NCBI RefSeq assembly: GCF_024710765.1
Contig: NZ_JANJUE010000178.1
Coordinates: forward strand, 1-46,681
Direction of reading: 5' to 3'
Length of the DNA: 46,681 bases
DNA from: Pseudoxanthomonas sp.
GTDB taxonomy: Bacteria; Pseudomonadota; Gammaproteobacteria; Xanthomonadales; Xanthomonadaceae
The notes below the pieces were generated by a model. It saw only the letters and a program-made list of their open reading frames with translations, ran no database searches and was not told where the DNA came from. Made by a program: the position numbers and the translations under genes. The stretch's first letter is position 1. The number at the start of each line of letters is the position of its first letter. Shown in pieces: positions 17,439 to 25,832 of the stretch.

Positions 17439-18284
17439 TCATTTCTTCTTCTTCGCCTGCACGCAGTTCTCCAGCCACAGCATCCGCTTGAAGTCGTCAT
17501 AGCGATGGAAGCTGCCGGTGAACGTCGCGTAGTCACCCTTGCGGAAGGTCAACACGTTGGCGAGCTGGTTGGCGTTGAACAGGCAGGCCACGCCCACGCG
17601 CGGTTGATCGTCGCCGGGTACCTTGATCAGCACGTCGCTTTCGTCGGGAATGTCGAAGGAAACGTTGTACTCCGCGCCGTCTTCCTGGATGTAGTCCACC
17701 CGTCCCTTCAGACTGTACTTGCGCCCCTTGTGGCGGGCATTCACCGCCAGCGAATTGCCCTTGGCCTCGCGGGCGATTTCGCGGGAGAACACGTAGACGT
17801 CCTTGAAGGTGGTGTCGGCCACGTTCTGGGTGCGCGCGCCCTGCGCGCCGGCCAGCCTGCCTTCCTTGCCGCTCTTCATCTTGGCCAGCAACTGGCACAT
17901 GTAGGGCCGCATGGCATCGGCCTTGGCGAACTGGCCCTTCTCGGTCTTGACGGTCATTTCCACCACCGCCGCGCCGCCTTCTTCGCTGACATTGATCAGC
18001 GTCGGCACCGCGCGGGTGAAATTGGTCGAGCGCTGTTCCACCAGCATGGTGCCGGTGCCGGCATCCTCGGTGATGACGTCCATCTTTTCGGCGATCATGA
18101 TGCCCCGCAGTTGCCCCATCGCATCCGCCACGGACAGATCGGGAACGGTCACCTTGCTGGAAAAATCCGCCCCCGAGAACACGCTGCCGGACTTGCTGAA
18201 ATTGTCCTCGCATTCGCCGGCCGAAGCGACGGAAGCCGCGCCGGCCAGGGCAAGGGGAAGCAGGGAAAAAAGTTTGCGCGCCAT
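17439..18284 (-). CDS. Secreted protein with OB-fold-like C-terminus, unknown function
   Basis: A 281-residue exported protein. The signal peptide MARKLFSLLPLALAGAASVASA probably ends before GECED. The middle (about 50-150) resembles no family that I recognise. The end (about 230-275: GVACLFNANQLANVLTFRKGDYATFTGSF) looks like the tRNA_anti-like OB-fold domain of bacterial secreted proteins. It ends in four lysines. GAGGA precedes the ATG at 18284. It is divergent from the LytS-type kinase gene 227 bp away; that gap shows no clear promoter motif to my eye. Confidence 0.75.
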   Translation of the reverse strand: MARKLFSLLPLALAGAASVASAGECEDNFSKSGSVFSGADFSSKVTVPDLSVADAMGQLRGIMIAEKMDVITEDAGTGTMLVEQRSTNFTRAVPTLINVSEEGGAAVVEMTVKTEKGQFAKADAMRPYMCQLLAKMKSGKEGRLAGAQGARTQNVADTTFKDVYVFSREIAREAKGNSLAVNARHKGRKYSLKGRVDYIQEDGAEYNVSFDIPDESDVLIKVPGDDQPRVGVACLFNANQLANVLTFRKGDYATFTGSFHRYDDFKRMLWLENCVQAKKKK

Positions 18285-18511
18285 GGAATCCTCGGGTGAT
18301 GGAAGTCGTCGTCCGGTCCGTGAAGCGAAGGCTTCCCGGCGTTGTCCGTCCAGTGGGAACGGGCGGATCTTTCGGGGTGCCGGAATCCCGCCGCCATCGG
18401 GCAGTGACGAACGGCACCGGCGGCGTGACGAACGCCATCGATGCGTGGCGATCCTCGAAAAAGGCGTCCGGATGCCTGTACGGCGGACCGGCGTGGCGGT
18501 AGGGTGGCGCC

Positions 18512-19618
18512 GTGGACAAGCGCCCCTTCAAGATTCCCCTGATCGTCTGGATGGTCCTGCTGTGGTGGACTGCCTACTCGGTGATGTTCGCCAGCCAGGT
18601 CGTCGCCATGGGCGACACCGACGGCAAACCCATCGCGTGGTCGCGCGCGCTGCACTTCAGTTTCGGCGGCTGGATGACCTGGGTGCCCTTCAGTCTGGGC
18701 ATCCTGTGGCTGGTGCGGCGGTTCCCGATCGAGCGGGGGGCGGTGCTGCGCGCGCTGGCGGTGCAGTCGCTGGGAGTGCTGGCGATCATCGTCCTCAAGG
18801 CCGCCTATGTGTACGTCACCGATCCGGTGTTCGAGTGGTACGACGAACTTCCAGGATTCGGCGAGGTGTTGCTCACCAGTGTCCGCAACAACTTGATGAC
18901 CGCGTGGACGGTGATCGGGGTGGCGCATGCCTTCGTCTACTACGAACGCGCGCGCGAGCGCGAGAAGCGGATCGCCGACATCGAAAGAAGCCTGGTCTCC
19001 ACCCGGCTCGAAGCCCTGCGTGCCCAGGTCAATCCCCATTTCCTTTTCAACGCGCTGAATTCGGTGGCGGAGATGGTGCACGTGGACAGGGACCTGGCCG
19101 ATCGCATGCTGGTGTCCTTGTCCGCGCTGCTGCGTGACGGATTGAAACAGGACGAAGTGCAGGAGCGACCGCTGCGGGATGAACTCGCGGTAGTGGACCA
19201 TTACCTGATGATCGAGAAGATCCGCCTGACCAGTCGCCTGCAGGTGCGCCGCGAAATCGACACGGGGAGCCTGGATGTCCCGGTGCCGGTGCTGATCCTG
19301 CAGCCACTGGTGGAGAACGCCATCGTCCATGGGATTGCGCGCCGCAGGTCGCCGGGTTGGCTGCTGATTCGGGCGGAGGTGGCCGATGGGCGGTTGCGGC
19401 TGGCGGTGGAAAACAGCCGCGAGCTGGAAGCCGGTACGGTGGCGGGCAACGGGGTCGGCCTGCGTGGTGTTTCCGGTCGTTTGCAACTGCTCTATGGGCC
19501 GCGCGCCCGGTTGTTGCAACCGGAAACCGCGCCGGATCGGTACGTGGTCGAACTGGAGATTCCCTTGCCTGCGACCGCGACCAAACCGGCTGCGCAGGCA
19601 CTGGAGCGGGTGGCGTGA
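18512..19618 (+). CDS. LytS/AlgZ-type sensor histidine kinase
   Basis: A 368-residue membrane kinase. Four hydrophobic helices span about 8-30, 50-70, 82-104 and 122-144. The His_kinase domain follows: AQVNPHFLFNALNSV with phosphoacceptor His176, then the ATPase domain with N box LQPLVENAIVHG and G box GNGVGLRGV. It has no recognisable extracytoplasmic sensor domain, so the membrane bundle may do the sensing. The start is GTG. Its stop overlaps the GTG of the LytTR regulator by four bases, so the pair is translationally coupled. Confidence 0.92.
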   Translation: MDKRPFKIPLIVWMVLLWWTAYSVMFASQVVAMGDTDGKPIAWSRALHFSFGGWMTWVPFSLGILWLVRRFPIERGAVLRALAVQSLGVLAIIVLKAAYVYVTDPVFEWYDELPGFGEVLLTSVRNNLMTAWTVIGVAHAFVYYERAREREKRIADIERSLVSTRLEALRAQVNPHFLFNALNSVAEMVHVDRDLADRMLVSLSALLRDGLKQDEVQERPLRDELAVVDHYLMIEKIRLTSRLQVRREIDTGSLDVPVPVLILQPLVENAIVHGIARRRSPGWLLIRAEVADGRLRLAVENSRELEAGTVAGNGVGLRGVSGRLQLLYGPRARLLQPETAPDRYVVELEIPLPATATKPAAQALERVA

Positions 19619-20361
19619 CCCTGAAGGCCGCCATCGTCGACGACGAACCGCTGTCGCGCGCGCGTCTGCGCCGGCTGCTCGAAAAGGTGGCCGGGACCAG
19701 CATCACCGTGGTTGCCGAATGCGTGGATGTGGAGGAACTGCTAGGTACGGCACGCGACGGCGCCATCGACGTGTTGTTCCTGGACATCGAGATGCCGGGC
19801 GGCGACGGCTTTTCCGCGCTCGCGCGTTGGCGCGGCCCGGCGCCGCTGGTGGTGTTCGTCACCGCCTATCACGAACATGGCGCGCGCGCCTTCGATGCCC
19901 GTGCCGTGGACTACCTGCTGAAGCCGCTGTCCGCCGAACGCCTGCAACAGGCGGTGGAGCGGTTGCGCGAGCGGCTGGCGTTGCAGGGCCTGCAGACGGC
20001 GACCATCGATGACGGCGTGCGCCGGATACCGCTCCAGATCGGGCAACGCGTGCAGTTGGTGCCCGAGAGCCAGATCAATGTCGTCGAAGCGCAGGGCAAC
20101 TATCTGGATGTCGATTGCCAGCAGGGACGCTATACGCTGCGGCGTACACTGGCTTCGTTCGAGGCGGAGCTGGACGCGCTGGCGTTCCTGCGGGTGCATC
20201 GCTCCACCATCGTCCGTACCGGCGCGATCCGGGAGATCATGCCGATGGGGTCGGGCCGCTATCGGCTGGATCTGCACACCGGCAGGCGGCTGATCAGCGG
20301 GCGCAACTACCGCGAGCAGATCCATGGATTGATCCGGCGCGGCGTTCCGACCCCGGGCTAG
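19615..20361 (+). CDS. LytTR-family response regulator
   Basis: A 248-residue regulator starting at a GTG that overlaps the kinase stop (GTGA). Residues about 3-120 are a receiver domain: acidic pocket Asp9-Asp10, phosphoacceptor Asp57 in FLDIEMPGGDG, and the YLLKP lysine. Residues about 145-246 are a LytTR DNA-binding domain (QINVVEAQGNYLDVDCQ, LRVHRSTIVRTGAI, SGRNYREQI). Together with the kinase it forms a complete two-component system. Targets are not evident from sequence; the divergent secreted-protein gene is a candidate by position. Confidence 0.93.
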   Translation: MTLKAAIVDDEPLSRARLRRLLEKVAGTSITVVAECVDVEELLGTARDGAIDVLFLDIEMPGGDGFSALARWRGPAPLVVFVTAYHEHGARAFDARAVDYLLKPLSAERLQQAVERLRERLALQGLQTATIDDGVRRIPLQIGQRVQLVPESQINVVEAQGNYLDVDCQQGRYTLRRTLASFEAELDALAFLRVHRSTIVRTGAIREIMPMGSGRYRLDLHTGRRLISGRNYREQIHGLIRRGVPTPG

Positions 20362-20386
20362 CGCGCCGCCGGCTTCACTGCTGGGC

Positions 20387-20869
20387 TCAATCCACGCCGT
20401 CCAGCCGCACGAACGCGGGAGGCGCGTCGTCCGTCATTGGCGTGCCGGCCGCGGACCTCGCGAGGCGCCGGCGCGTGTCGTGCGCCGCGATCACTAGCAG
20501 CATCACCAGCAGGGCAACGCTGTATTCGCTGCCGCCAACGCCGTGCTCGCCGACGAACCAGCCGTTCTTCCAGTGGATGAGAAGGATGCCGACGGCGGCG
20601 ATCAGGGCAAGACCGGAAGCGGCCCAGCGCACGCCCACGTTGAGTATCAGCAGGGTGCCGGCGGCGAGCTCGTACAGGGTGATGGTCCATACCCACGCCG
20701 CGCCGTATGGAAAGCCCTGGGCCTCCATGAATTCCGCGAAACGCGGAATGGTGTTGTTGCCGATGCGCACGGCCGCGTGGGCCATGAACAGCACCGCCGT
20801 GACGACCCTCAGGAGATGCAGGGAGGTGTCGGAGCGGATCCAGGGGTAGCCGTCGAGCGGCGTGCGCAT
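20387..20869 (-). CDS. DoxX-like membrane protein
   Basis: A 160-residue membrane protein with four hydrophobic helices (about 17-36, 55-78, 83-101, 114-130). LLRVVTAVLFMAHAAVRI and the region around YELAAGTLLILNVGVRWAA match the DoxX/SURF4-like family, whose members are often near redox enzymes. The C-terminal 30 residues are hydrophilic. It is convergent with the LytTR gene and divergent from the GST operon. Function within the family is not settled. Confidence 0.78.
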   Translation of the reverse strand: MRTPLDGYPWIRSDTSLHLLRVVTAVLFMAHAAVRIGNNTIPRFAEFMEAQGFPYGAAWVWTITLYELAAGTLLILNVGVRWAASGLALIAAVGILLIHWKNGWFVGEHGVGGSEYSVALLVMLLVIAAHDTRRRLARSAAGTPMTDDAPPAFVRLDGVD

Positions 20870-21011
20870 GCGAGGTTCCGGGCAGGTGCGGGAATGATCG
20901 CGACAATCGGCGCCGGCGCGCGGCCGGGCAACGGGGCTGGGACAAAGGGCACCGCCGCGATGACCAACCGGACGCCGTTCCGGGGGGCTTGCGGGCGATA
21001 CCGGGTTGATC

Positions 21012-21039
21012 TAATACTTAGCCATTACGGAAACTATTA
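21012..21039. promoter_or_regulatory. Candidate ArsR operator upstream of the GST operon
   Basis: TAATACTT (21012-21019) and AACTATTA (21032-21039) form an inverted repeat matching at 7 of 8 positions with a 12-base spacer, in an AT-rich patch 30-57 bp before the GST start. ArsR proteins bind such palindromes over their own promoters. One caveat is that the ArsR gene is second in the operon. Confidence 0.5.
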
Positions 21040-21068
21040 AGAACACCCACCCGGCGCCGGAGGAATCG

Positions 21069-21758
21069 ATGGACCTGCTGCTGTACTACCACCCGCTTGC
21101 CTCGTTTTGCCACAAGGTCCTCATCGCCCTTTACGAGCAGGGCAACGCGTTTCGCGGCGAACTGGTCGAACCGGGCAATCCCGCCTCCCGCGCCCCCCTG
21201 CTGGACATCTGGCCGGTCGGCAAGATGCCGGTGCTGCACGACGTGCGACGTGGTGTCGCGGTGCCGGAATCGACCGTGATCATCGAGTACCTGGACCAGC
21301 ATCATCCGGGCGAAGTGGCATTGATTCCCGCGGATCCGGATGCCGCGCGCGAAACCCGCCTGTGGGACCGTTTCTTCGACCTGTATGTCCAGCAGCCGAT
21401 GCAGAAGTTCGTGGGCGATCGGCTGCGTGGCGAACAGGAGCGCGATCCGCGTGGCGTCGCCGAGGCCGCGGCCACGCTCGATACCGCCTACGCGATGCTG
21501 GAGGCGCACCTGGCCGGGCGTGAGTGGGCGGTTGCCGGGGAGTTCACGATGGCGGATTGCGCCGCGGCGCCGGCGTTGTTCTATGCCGGTATCGTGCGGC
21601 CGTTCCCGCGTGGCTGCGACCACCTGGCCGGCTACTTCGACCGTTTGATGGCGCGTCCGTCGGTGCGGCGCACCTATGATGAGGCACGGCCGTATTTCCA
21701 CCTGTTCCCGTACCGTGACGCGATGCCGGAACATCTGCTGGCGCCGGAGGCGGGCTGA
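21069..21758 (+). CDS. Glutathione S-transferase family protein
   Basis: A 229-residue protein with a thioredoxin-like N-terminal domain (LLLYYHPLASFCHKVLIAL, VGKMPVLHD, VPESTVIIEYLDQHHPG) and an all-helical C-terminal domain ending in FHLFPYRDAMP. Ser11 or Cys13 is the probable glutathione-contacting residue. It conjugates or reduces electrophiles with glutathione. GCCGGAGGAATCG gives a strong ribosome binding site. The ArsR gene starts two bases after its stop, so this is the first gene of a three-gene operon. Confidence 0.91.
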   Translation: MDLLLYYHPLASFCHKVLIALYEQGNAFRGELVEPGNPASRAPLLDIWPVGKMPVLHDVRRGVAVPESTVIIEYLDQHHPGEVALIPADPDAARETRLWDRFFDLYVQQPMQKFVGDRLRGEQERDPRGVAEAAATLDTAYAMLEAHLAGREWAVAGEFTMADCAAAPALFYAGIVRPFPRGCDHLAGYFDRLMARPSVRRTYDEARPYFHLFPYRDAMPEHLLAPEAG

Positions 21759-21760
21759 GC

Positions 21761-22114
21761 ATGCCAGGCTCGCAGCAGGCACGCCTGGATGCCCTGTTCC
21801 ACGCACTCTCGGACAGCAGCCGTCGACGCATGATCGATCAGCTCAGCCTGGGGCCGGCCTCGGTGTCGTCGCTGGCCCAGCCGCTCAAGCTGGCGATGCC
21901 GTCGGTGGTCAAGCACCTGGCGGTGCTGGAACGGGGCGGCCTGGTGAACTCGGAAAAGCAGGGACGCGTGCGTACCTTCCAGTTGGTGCCCGGCGCGCTT
22001 GCCCAGGTCGAGGCCTGGGCGGCGGAACGCGAACGTACCTGGCGGCGACGCTTCGATCGCCTGGATGCGTTCCTCGCCGCGACCACGGATGGCGAGCGGA
22101 ATGGCGACGCCTGA
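21761..22114 (+). CDS. ArsR-family transcriptional regulator
   Basis: A 117-residue winged helix-turn-helix protein. DALFHALSDSSRRRMIDQLS and PSVVKHLAVLERGGLVNSEKQGRVRTFQL are the typical recognition and wing parts. No cysteine occurs in the DNA-binding helix, so the metal site of classical ArsR is absent. It belongs to the type paired with AHSA1/SRPBCC genes that acts as an autorepressor. It starts two bases after the GST stop and is 24 bp ahead of the AHSA1-like gene. Confidence 0.92.
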   Translation: MPGSQQARLDALFHALSDSSRRRMIDQLSLGPASVSSLAQPLKLAMPSVVKHLAVLERGGLVNSEKQGRVRTFQLVPGALAQVEAWAAERERTWRRRFDRLDAFLAATTDGERNGDA

Positions 22115-22138
22115 TCACCAACACATGAGGAGTGCAGG

Positions 22139-22633
22139 ATGAGTTCCATTTCCACTTCCACGCCGTCCGAAGCCCACACCAGCTTCCGCATCGATCGGAA
22201 GTTGCAGGCCGCTCCGGCAAGGGTGTTCGCCGCTTGGTCGCGGGCCGAAGCCAAGCAGGCCTGGTTTTCCTGCCATGACGACTGGCGCAACGCTGGCTAC
22301 GCGCTGGATTTCCGCATCGGCGGCAGCGAGTACAACGAGGTCCGCGACGGAGAGGGCGTGGTGCATGCATTCCGCGCGCATTTCCTCGACATCGTGCCGG
22401 ACCGGCGCATCGTCTATGCCTACGATCTGCTGCTGGGCGAACGGCGCATCTCGGTATCGCTGGTCACGGTCGCATTCCAGCCGGACGCGGGCGGTACCTT
22501 GATGTCGTTCACCGAGCAGGTGGTGTTCCTGGACGGTTACGCCGATCACGGCGAGCGCAGGGAAGGCACCGAGGTCGGACTGGACAAGCTGTGCGACTGG
22601 CTGGCCTCGCGAGCCGCGGACGTGCCTGCCTAG
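22139..22633 (+). CDS. SRPBCC / AHSA1-like protein
   Basis: A 164-residue START-like (Bet v 1 fold) protein: FRIDRKLQAAPARVFAAWSRAEAKQAWF, then FRIGGSEYNE, RIVYAYDLLL, FTEQVVFLDGY and a closing helix DKLCDWL. Such proteins hold hydrophobic ligands and commonly accompany an ArsR repressor. A GAGG before ATGAGTTCC supports the start. Its stop overlaps the stop region of the opposite-strand gene by four bases. Confidence 0.89.
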   Translation: MSSISTSTPSEAHTSFRIDRKLQAAPARVFAAWSRAEAKQAWFSCHDDWRNAGYALDFRIGGSEYNEVRDGEGVVHAFRAHFLDIVPDRRIVYAYDLLLGERRISVSLVTVAFQPDAGGTLMSFTEQVVFLDGYADHGERREGTEVGLDKLCDWLASRAADVPA

Positions 22634-23151
22634 CGCTTGCGTGCCTGGTCCAGGCGGGCATCGAGCATGGCTTTCACTTCGGGCCGCTCGAAGCCGATGT
22701 CCAGTTCACCGTCGCGTATCTTCGCCGCATAGGTATCGCAGGCATACCGGCGGCGGGCCGGATCATCGACCTGGTCAAGTTCCTCGGCGAACGTGCCGGC
22801 GACTTCCTGCACCGCGTCCATCAGGGCATCCTCGGTTTCCTGCCGGCTCGTGCCGAACAGGCGCGCGCCCAGCGCATAGACTTCCTCGCGCAACGACGGT
22901 CCCAGGTCTACGTAGGCCTGGTTGCGCGCACGCCAGGTGCGCAGGCTGTCCTGCGCGGATTGCGCGAAGCCGGCGTCCTGCCGCATGCAGTAGTCCAGAA
23001 TCCGGGTGACGGTTTCGATGCGGGTGGTGACGTTCTGGGCCGCCCGCATGAGGGTTTGCTGTTCCGGAGTCGGCTGCGCTTCCTGCGCCGGTGCGCCCGA
23101 GCAGGCCGCATACAACACCACGCCTGCCACGCAGGTGGTGGATGTCCTCAT
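22630..23151 (-). CDS. Small secreted protein, unknown function
   Basis: A 173-residue exported protein. MRTSTTCVAGVVLYAACSGAPA is a signal peptide; a Cys at 17 might be a lipobox, but the -3 residue is poor, so ordinary cleavage near APA-QEA is as likely. The mature part is helical and charged (LRTWRARNQAYVDLGPSLREEVYALG) with two further cysteines (CMRQ and CDTYAAK) that could form a disulfide. AGGGGAC precedes the start. I recognise no family. The neighbour at 23252 on the same strand is 100 bp away. Confidence 0.7.
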   Translation of the reverse strand: MRTSTTCVAGVVLYAACSGAPAQEAQPTPEQQTLMRAAQNVTTRIETVTRILDYCMRQDAGFAQSAQDSLRTWRARNQAYVDLGPSLREEVYALGARLFGTSRQETEDALMDAVQEVAGTFAEELDQVDDPARRRYACDTYAAKIRDGELDIGFERPEVKAMLDARLDQARKR

Positions 23152-23251
23152 CAATTGTCCCCTTGTATCGGCCGCAACCGGCCGGTGGATTCCCCGCCGC
23201 CACTCTAGCGCGCGGCGGGCGGGGAGGCGAGGGGAGCGCGGTGCGTCCGCG

Positions 23252-24016
23252 TCATGCGCGCGTGATCGAGACGCCCCCGTCGACCAGCAAGGCGGTGCCG
23301 GTGGTGAAGGAGGACGCATCCGACGCCAGGTACAGCGCCGACTGCGCCTGCTCCTCGGGACTGGCGACGCGCTTGAGCGCGTGCAGGTTCTCGACGAAAG
23401 CCCATGCCTCCGGTGTGCCATTCATTGCCCGTGCCATCGGGGTATCGGTGCCGCCGGGGAGCAGCGCATTGACCCGGATGCCCTCCGGGCCGAATTCCGC
23501 TGCCAGTGCGCGCGTCAATCCGAGCAGGCCGGCCTTGCTGGCCGCGTAGGCGGCGGCGCCAGGCAGGCCGACGGTGTGGCCGACGAAGGTGGAGGTGAAG
23601 ATCAGCGAGCCGCCGCCGCGCGCACGCATGGCCGGCACCTGGTACTTGGCGGCCAGAAAGGCGCTGGTCAGGTTGATGTCCAGCGTCTCCCGCCAGCCAG
23701 CGAGGGACAGATCCGGCGTCGGCCCCATTTCGCCCAGCGTGCCGGCATTGTTGAAAGCGACATCCAGCCCGCCGTAATGTTCGGTGGCGACCTGCACCGC
23801 CGCTTGCGCGCAATCCTCGTCACGTACGTCGCTGATCACGGCGACGGCTTCGCCGCCTGCCTGCGTGATCTCCGATACCAGCGCCTGCAGCCGTTCTTCA
23901 CCGCGTGCGACCACGACCAGTCGCGCGCCTTCGCGCGCGAACAGCAACGCGCTGGCCCGGCCGATGCCGGAACTGGCGCCGGTGACGATGGCGACCTTGC
24001 CTTGCAGAATCTTCAT
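23252..24016 (-). CDS. Short-chain dehydrogenase/reductase
   Basis: A 254-residue classical SDR. Cofactor motif TGASSGIG is at 12-19 and NNAG at 89-92. The catalytic residues are probably Ser142, Tyr157 and Lys161 (YAASK). The ending TTGTALLVDGGVSITRA is typical. ARGEER after the second strand suggests NADP preference, which is a guess. The substrate is unknown. It lies 78 bp downstream of a GST gene on the same strand, and both are divergent from a LysR gene. Confidence 0.92.
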   Translation of the reverse strand: MKILQGKVAIVTGASSGIGRASALLFAREGARLVVVARGEERLQALVSEITQAGGEAVAVISDVRDEDCAQAAVQVATEHYGGLDVAFNNAGTLGEMGPTPDLSLAGWRETLDINLTSAFLAAKYQVPAMRARGGGSLIFTSTFVGHTVGLPGAAAYAASKAGLLGLTRALAAEFGPEGIRVNALLPGGTDTPMARAMNGTPEAWAFVENLHALKRVASPEEQAQSALYLASDASSFTTGTALLVDGGVSITRA

Positions 24017-24094
24017 GGAATGTCCTGGTGGGAATGAGGCGCCAGTGTGGCGGCGGCGCCTCGTTCCGACTCTCCGGTTCTTGCGGACGCCGGC

Positions 24095-24805
24095 TCACGC
24101 CGCCGTGCGGAGAGACCCCAACACGTCCTGCAGGGAAACATGGCCGAGAAAACCGCCCGCGGACACCGCCGGGCGTTCGGCTTCGATGGCGTGCGCGAAA
24201 ACCACCGCCGGATCCGCTTCCAGTTTCTCGAACAGGCGCTGCAGATTCGGGTATTCGCGGCGGTCGGCCACGTCGTGATAGCGGGTCCAGCGCGCGATGC
24301 CGATGAAATAGGCGTCGGCCAGCGTGCGGTGTTCGCCCAGCAGCCAGGGTTGGTTGCCCAGCAGTGCTTCCAGCACGGCATGCGCGCGTTCGACCTTGCC
24401 GCGCCCGTAGTCGGTCAGCACTTGTTTCTCGGTGCCCTCGCTGCCGTGTTCCAGCGCGTGCCACAGGGGGCTGAAGGCATTGAAGAACGTGGTGTTGAGG
24501 AAGGCCAGCATCTGGTTGAGCCGATCGAAATCCGGCGTGCCCTGGACGAACGCGAGGCCGGTACCGACGCCGTGGGCGCCCAGATGGTTGAGGATGGCCA
24601 TGCTCTCGCTGACGGCGTCCCCGTCGGCGGTGATCAGGGTCGGGGTTTCGGCGACCGGATTGAGGCGGCGGTAGTCGTCGCTGGTGACGTCCCCGGGCAT
24701 GGCGATGCGACTCAGCCGGTAGGGCAGGCCCAGCCATTCCAGGGCGACGATCGAGCCGAAGGAACAGCCGGAGGGAACGCCGTACAACAAGGTGGTAGTG
24801 CTCAT
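24095..24805 (-). CDS. Glutathione S-transferase family protein
   Basis: A 236-residue GST. The N-terminal thioredoxin-like part contains LLYGVPSGCSFGSIVALEWLGLPYRL and VAETPTLITADGDAVSESMAIL; the helical part has LGEHRTLADAYFIGIARW. Ser10 or Cys12 is the likely glutathione-contacting residue. The ATG at 24805 is chosen over an open extension to 24889 that would run into the divergent promoter. It heads an apparent GST-SDR operon under a divergent LysR regulator. Confidence 0.9.
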   Translation of the reverse strand: MSTTTLLYGVPSGCSFGSIVALEWLGLPYRLSRIAMPGDVTSDDYRRLNPVAETPTLITADGDAVSESMAILNHLGAHGVGTGLAFVQGTPDFDRLNQMLAFLNTTFFNAFSPLWHALEHGSEGTEKQVLTDYGRGKVERAHAVLEALLGNQPWLLGEHRTLADAYFIGIARWTRYHDVADRREYPNLQRLFEKLEADPAVVFAHAIEAERPAVSAGGFLGHVSLQDVLGSLRTAA

Positions 24806-24864
24806 GAAGTTGGTCCTGTGGAAGTCAATGGGAGGAATCCGGCCGCTGGAGAAACATAAAACCG

Positions 24865-24919
24865 TGGACTTTGTCCGTGTAGTCGGCAAAATTGCGCCTT
24901 ATCGTCCACATTCATGGAC
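24865..24919. promoter_or_regulatory. Candidate LysR operator with repeated TGGAC half-sites
   Basis: TGGAC at 24865, GTCC at 24873, GTCCA at 24904 and TGGAC at 24915 make two inverted repeats in the 119-bp gap between the GST and LysR starts: GGAC-TTT-GTCC (24866-24876) and GTCCA-N6-TGGAC (24904-24919). The distance between their centres is about 40 bp. This arrangement suits a LysR tetramer, but no binding data are available here. Confidence 0.5.
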
Positions 24920-24924
24920 TTTCC

Positions 24925-25821
24925 GTGATCAACCTCAACGACCTCGTGTTTTTCGTTGCCGCCGTGGAGCACGGTGGCTTCGCACCGGCCTCGCGCCAAC
25001 TGGGCTTGCCCAAATCGACCTTGAGCAAGCGGGTGGCGGAACTGGAGGGCGCGCTGCAGGCGCGATTGATTCATCGCAGTTCGCGCAGCTTCACCCTGAC
25101 CGACGTGGGCCGTGGTTTCTACGAACACGCGCGCGCCTCGATCATCGAAGCCCAGGCGGCGCAGGACGTGGTGCGCCAACGGGTCGCCGAACCCAGCGGC
25201 GTGGTGCGCATCACGGCCTCGGTGCCGGTGGCGCAGGAACAACTGGCGCCCCACCTGCCGCGGCTGGCGCAACGGTTTCCCCGCCTGCGCCTGCAACTGG
25301 ACGTGACCGACCGGTTCGTCGACGTCCTCCAGGAAGGCTATGACATCGCCGTGCGCAGTCATTTCGCCCCCCTGCCGGATTCGGAGCTGGTACAGCGGCC
25401 GGTGCGCCGGGAAAGCGTCGTGCTGGTGGCTTCACCCGGCTATCTGGAAGCGTCCGGCGAACCCGACGCGCCGCAGGCGCTTGAACAGCATGCGGGCCTG
25501 ACGACCGGCCCTGGTGCTGGCCGATGGACCCTGGCCCGGGAAGACGCGGAGAAGGAAACCATCCAGGTCGCGCCGCAGGCACGTCTCATCGCCAACGAAT
25601 CGCAGGTGCTGCGCGCTGCGGCGATCGCGGACCTGGGTATCGCTTGCCTGCCCGAATCACTGTGCCGGCACGAACTGGCCGATGGCCGACTGCGTCGGGT
25701 ACTGCCGGGATGGCATGCCGGTCGCGTCACCACCACGCTGGTGATGCCGCACCGGCGCGGGCAGTTGCCGGGCGTGCGTGCGGCCGTCGATTTCCTGGTG
25801 GCGTGCCTGGGCGGCGATTGA
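24925..25821 (+). CDS. LysR-family transcriptional regulator
   Basis: A 298-residue LysR protein. The GTG at 24925 is chosen because it gives the family-typical opening INLNDLVFFVAAVEHGGFAPA; an in-frame TTG at 24892 would add 11 residues and cover the candidate operator. The helix-turn-helix includes LGLPKSTLSKRVAELE. The effector domain ends near VDFLVACLGG. It resembles the regulator beside azoR in its N-terminal half. It is divergent from the GST-SDR genes, its probable targets. Confidence 0.92.
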   Translation: MINLNDLVFFVAAVEHGGFAPASRQLGLPKSTLSKRVAELEGALQARLIHRSSRSFTLTDVGRGFYEHARASIIEAQAAQDVVRQRVAEPSGVVRITASVPVAQEQLAPHLPRLAQRFPRLRLQLDVTDRFVDVLQEGYDIAVRSHFAPLPDSELVQRPVRRESVVLVASPGYLEASGEPDAPQALEQHAGLTTGPGAGRWTLAREDAEKETIQVAPQARLIANESQVLRAAAIADLGIACLPESLCRHELADGRLRRVLPGWHAGRVTTTLVMPHRRGQLPGVRAAVDFLVACLGGD

Positions 25822-25832
25822 CGCCACCGGAC

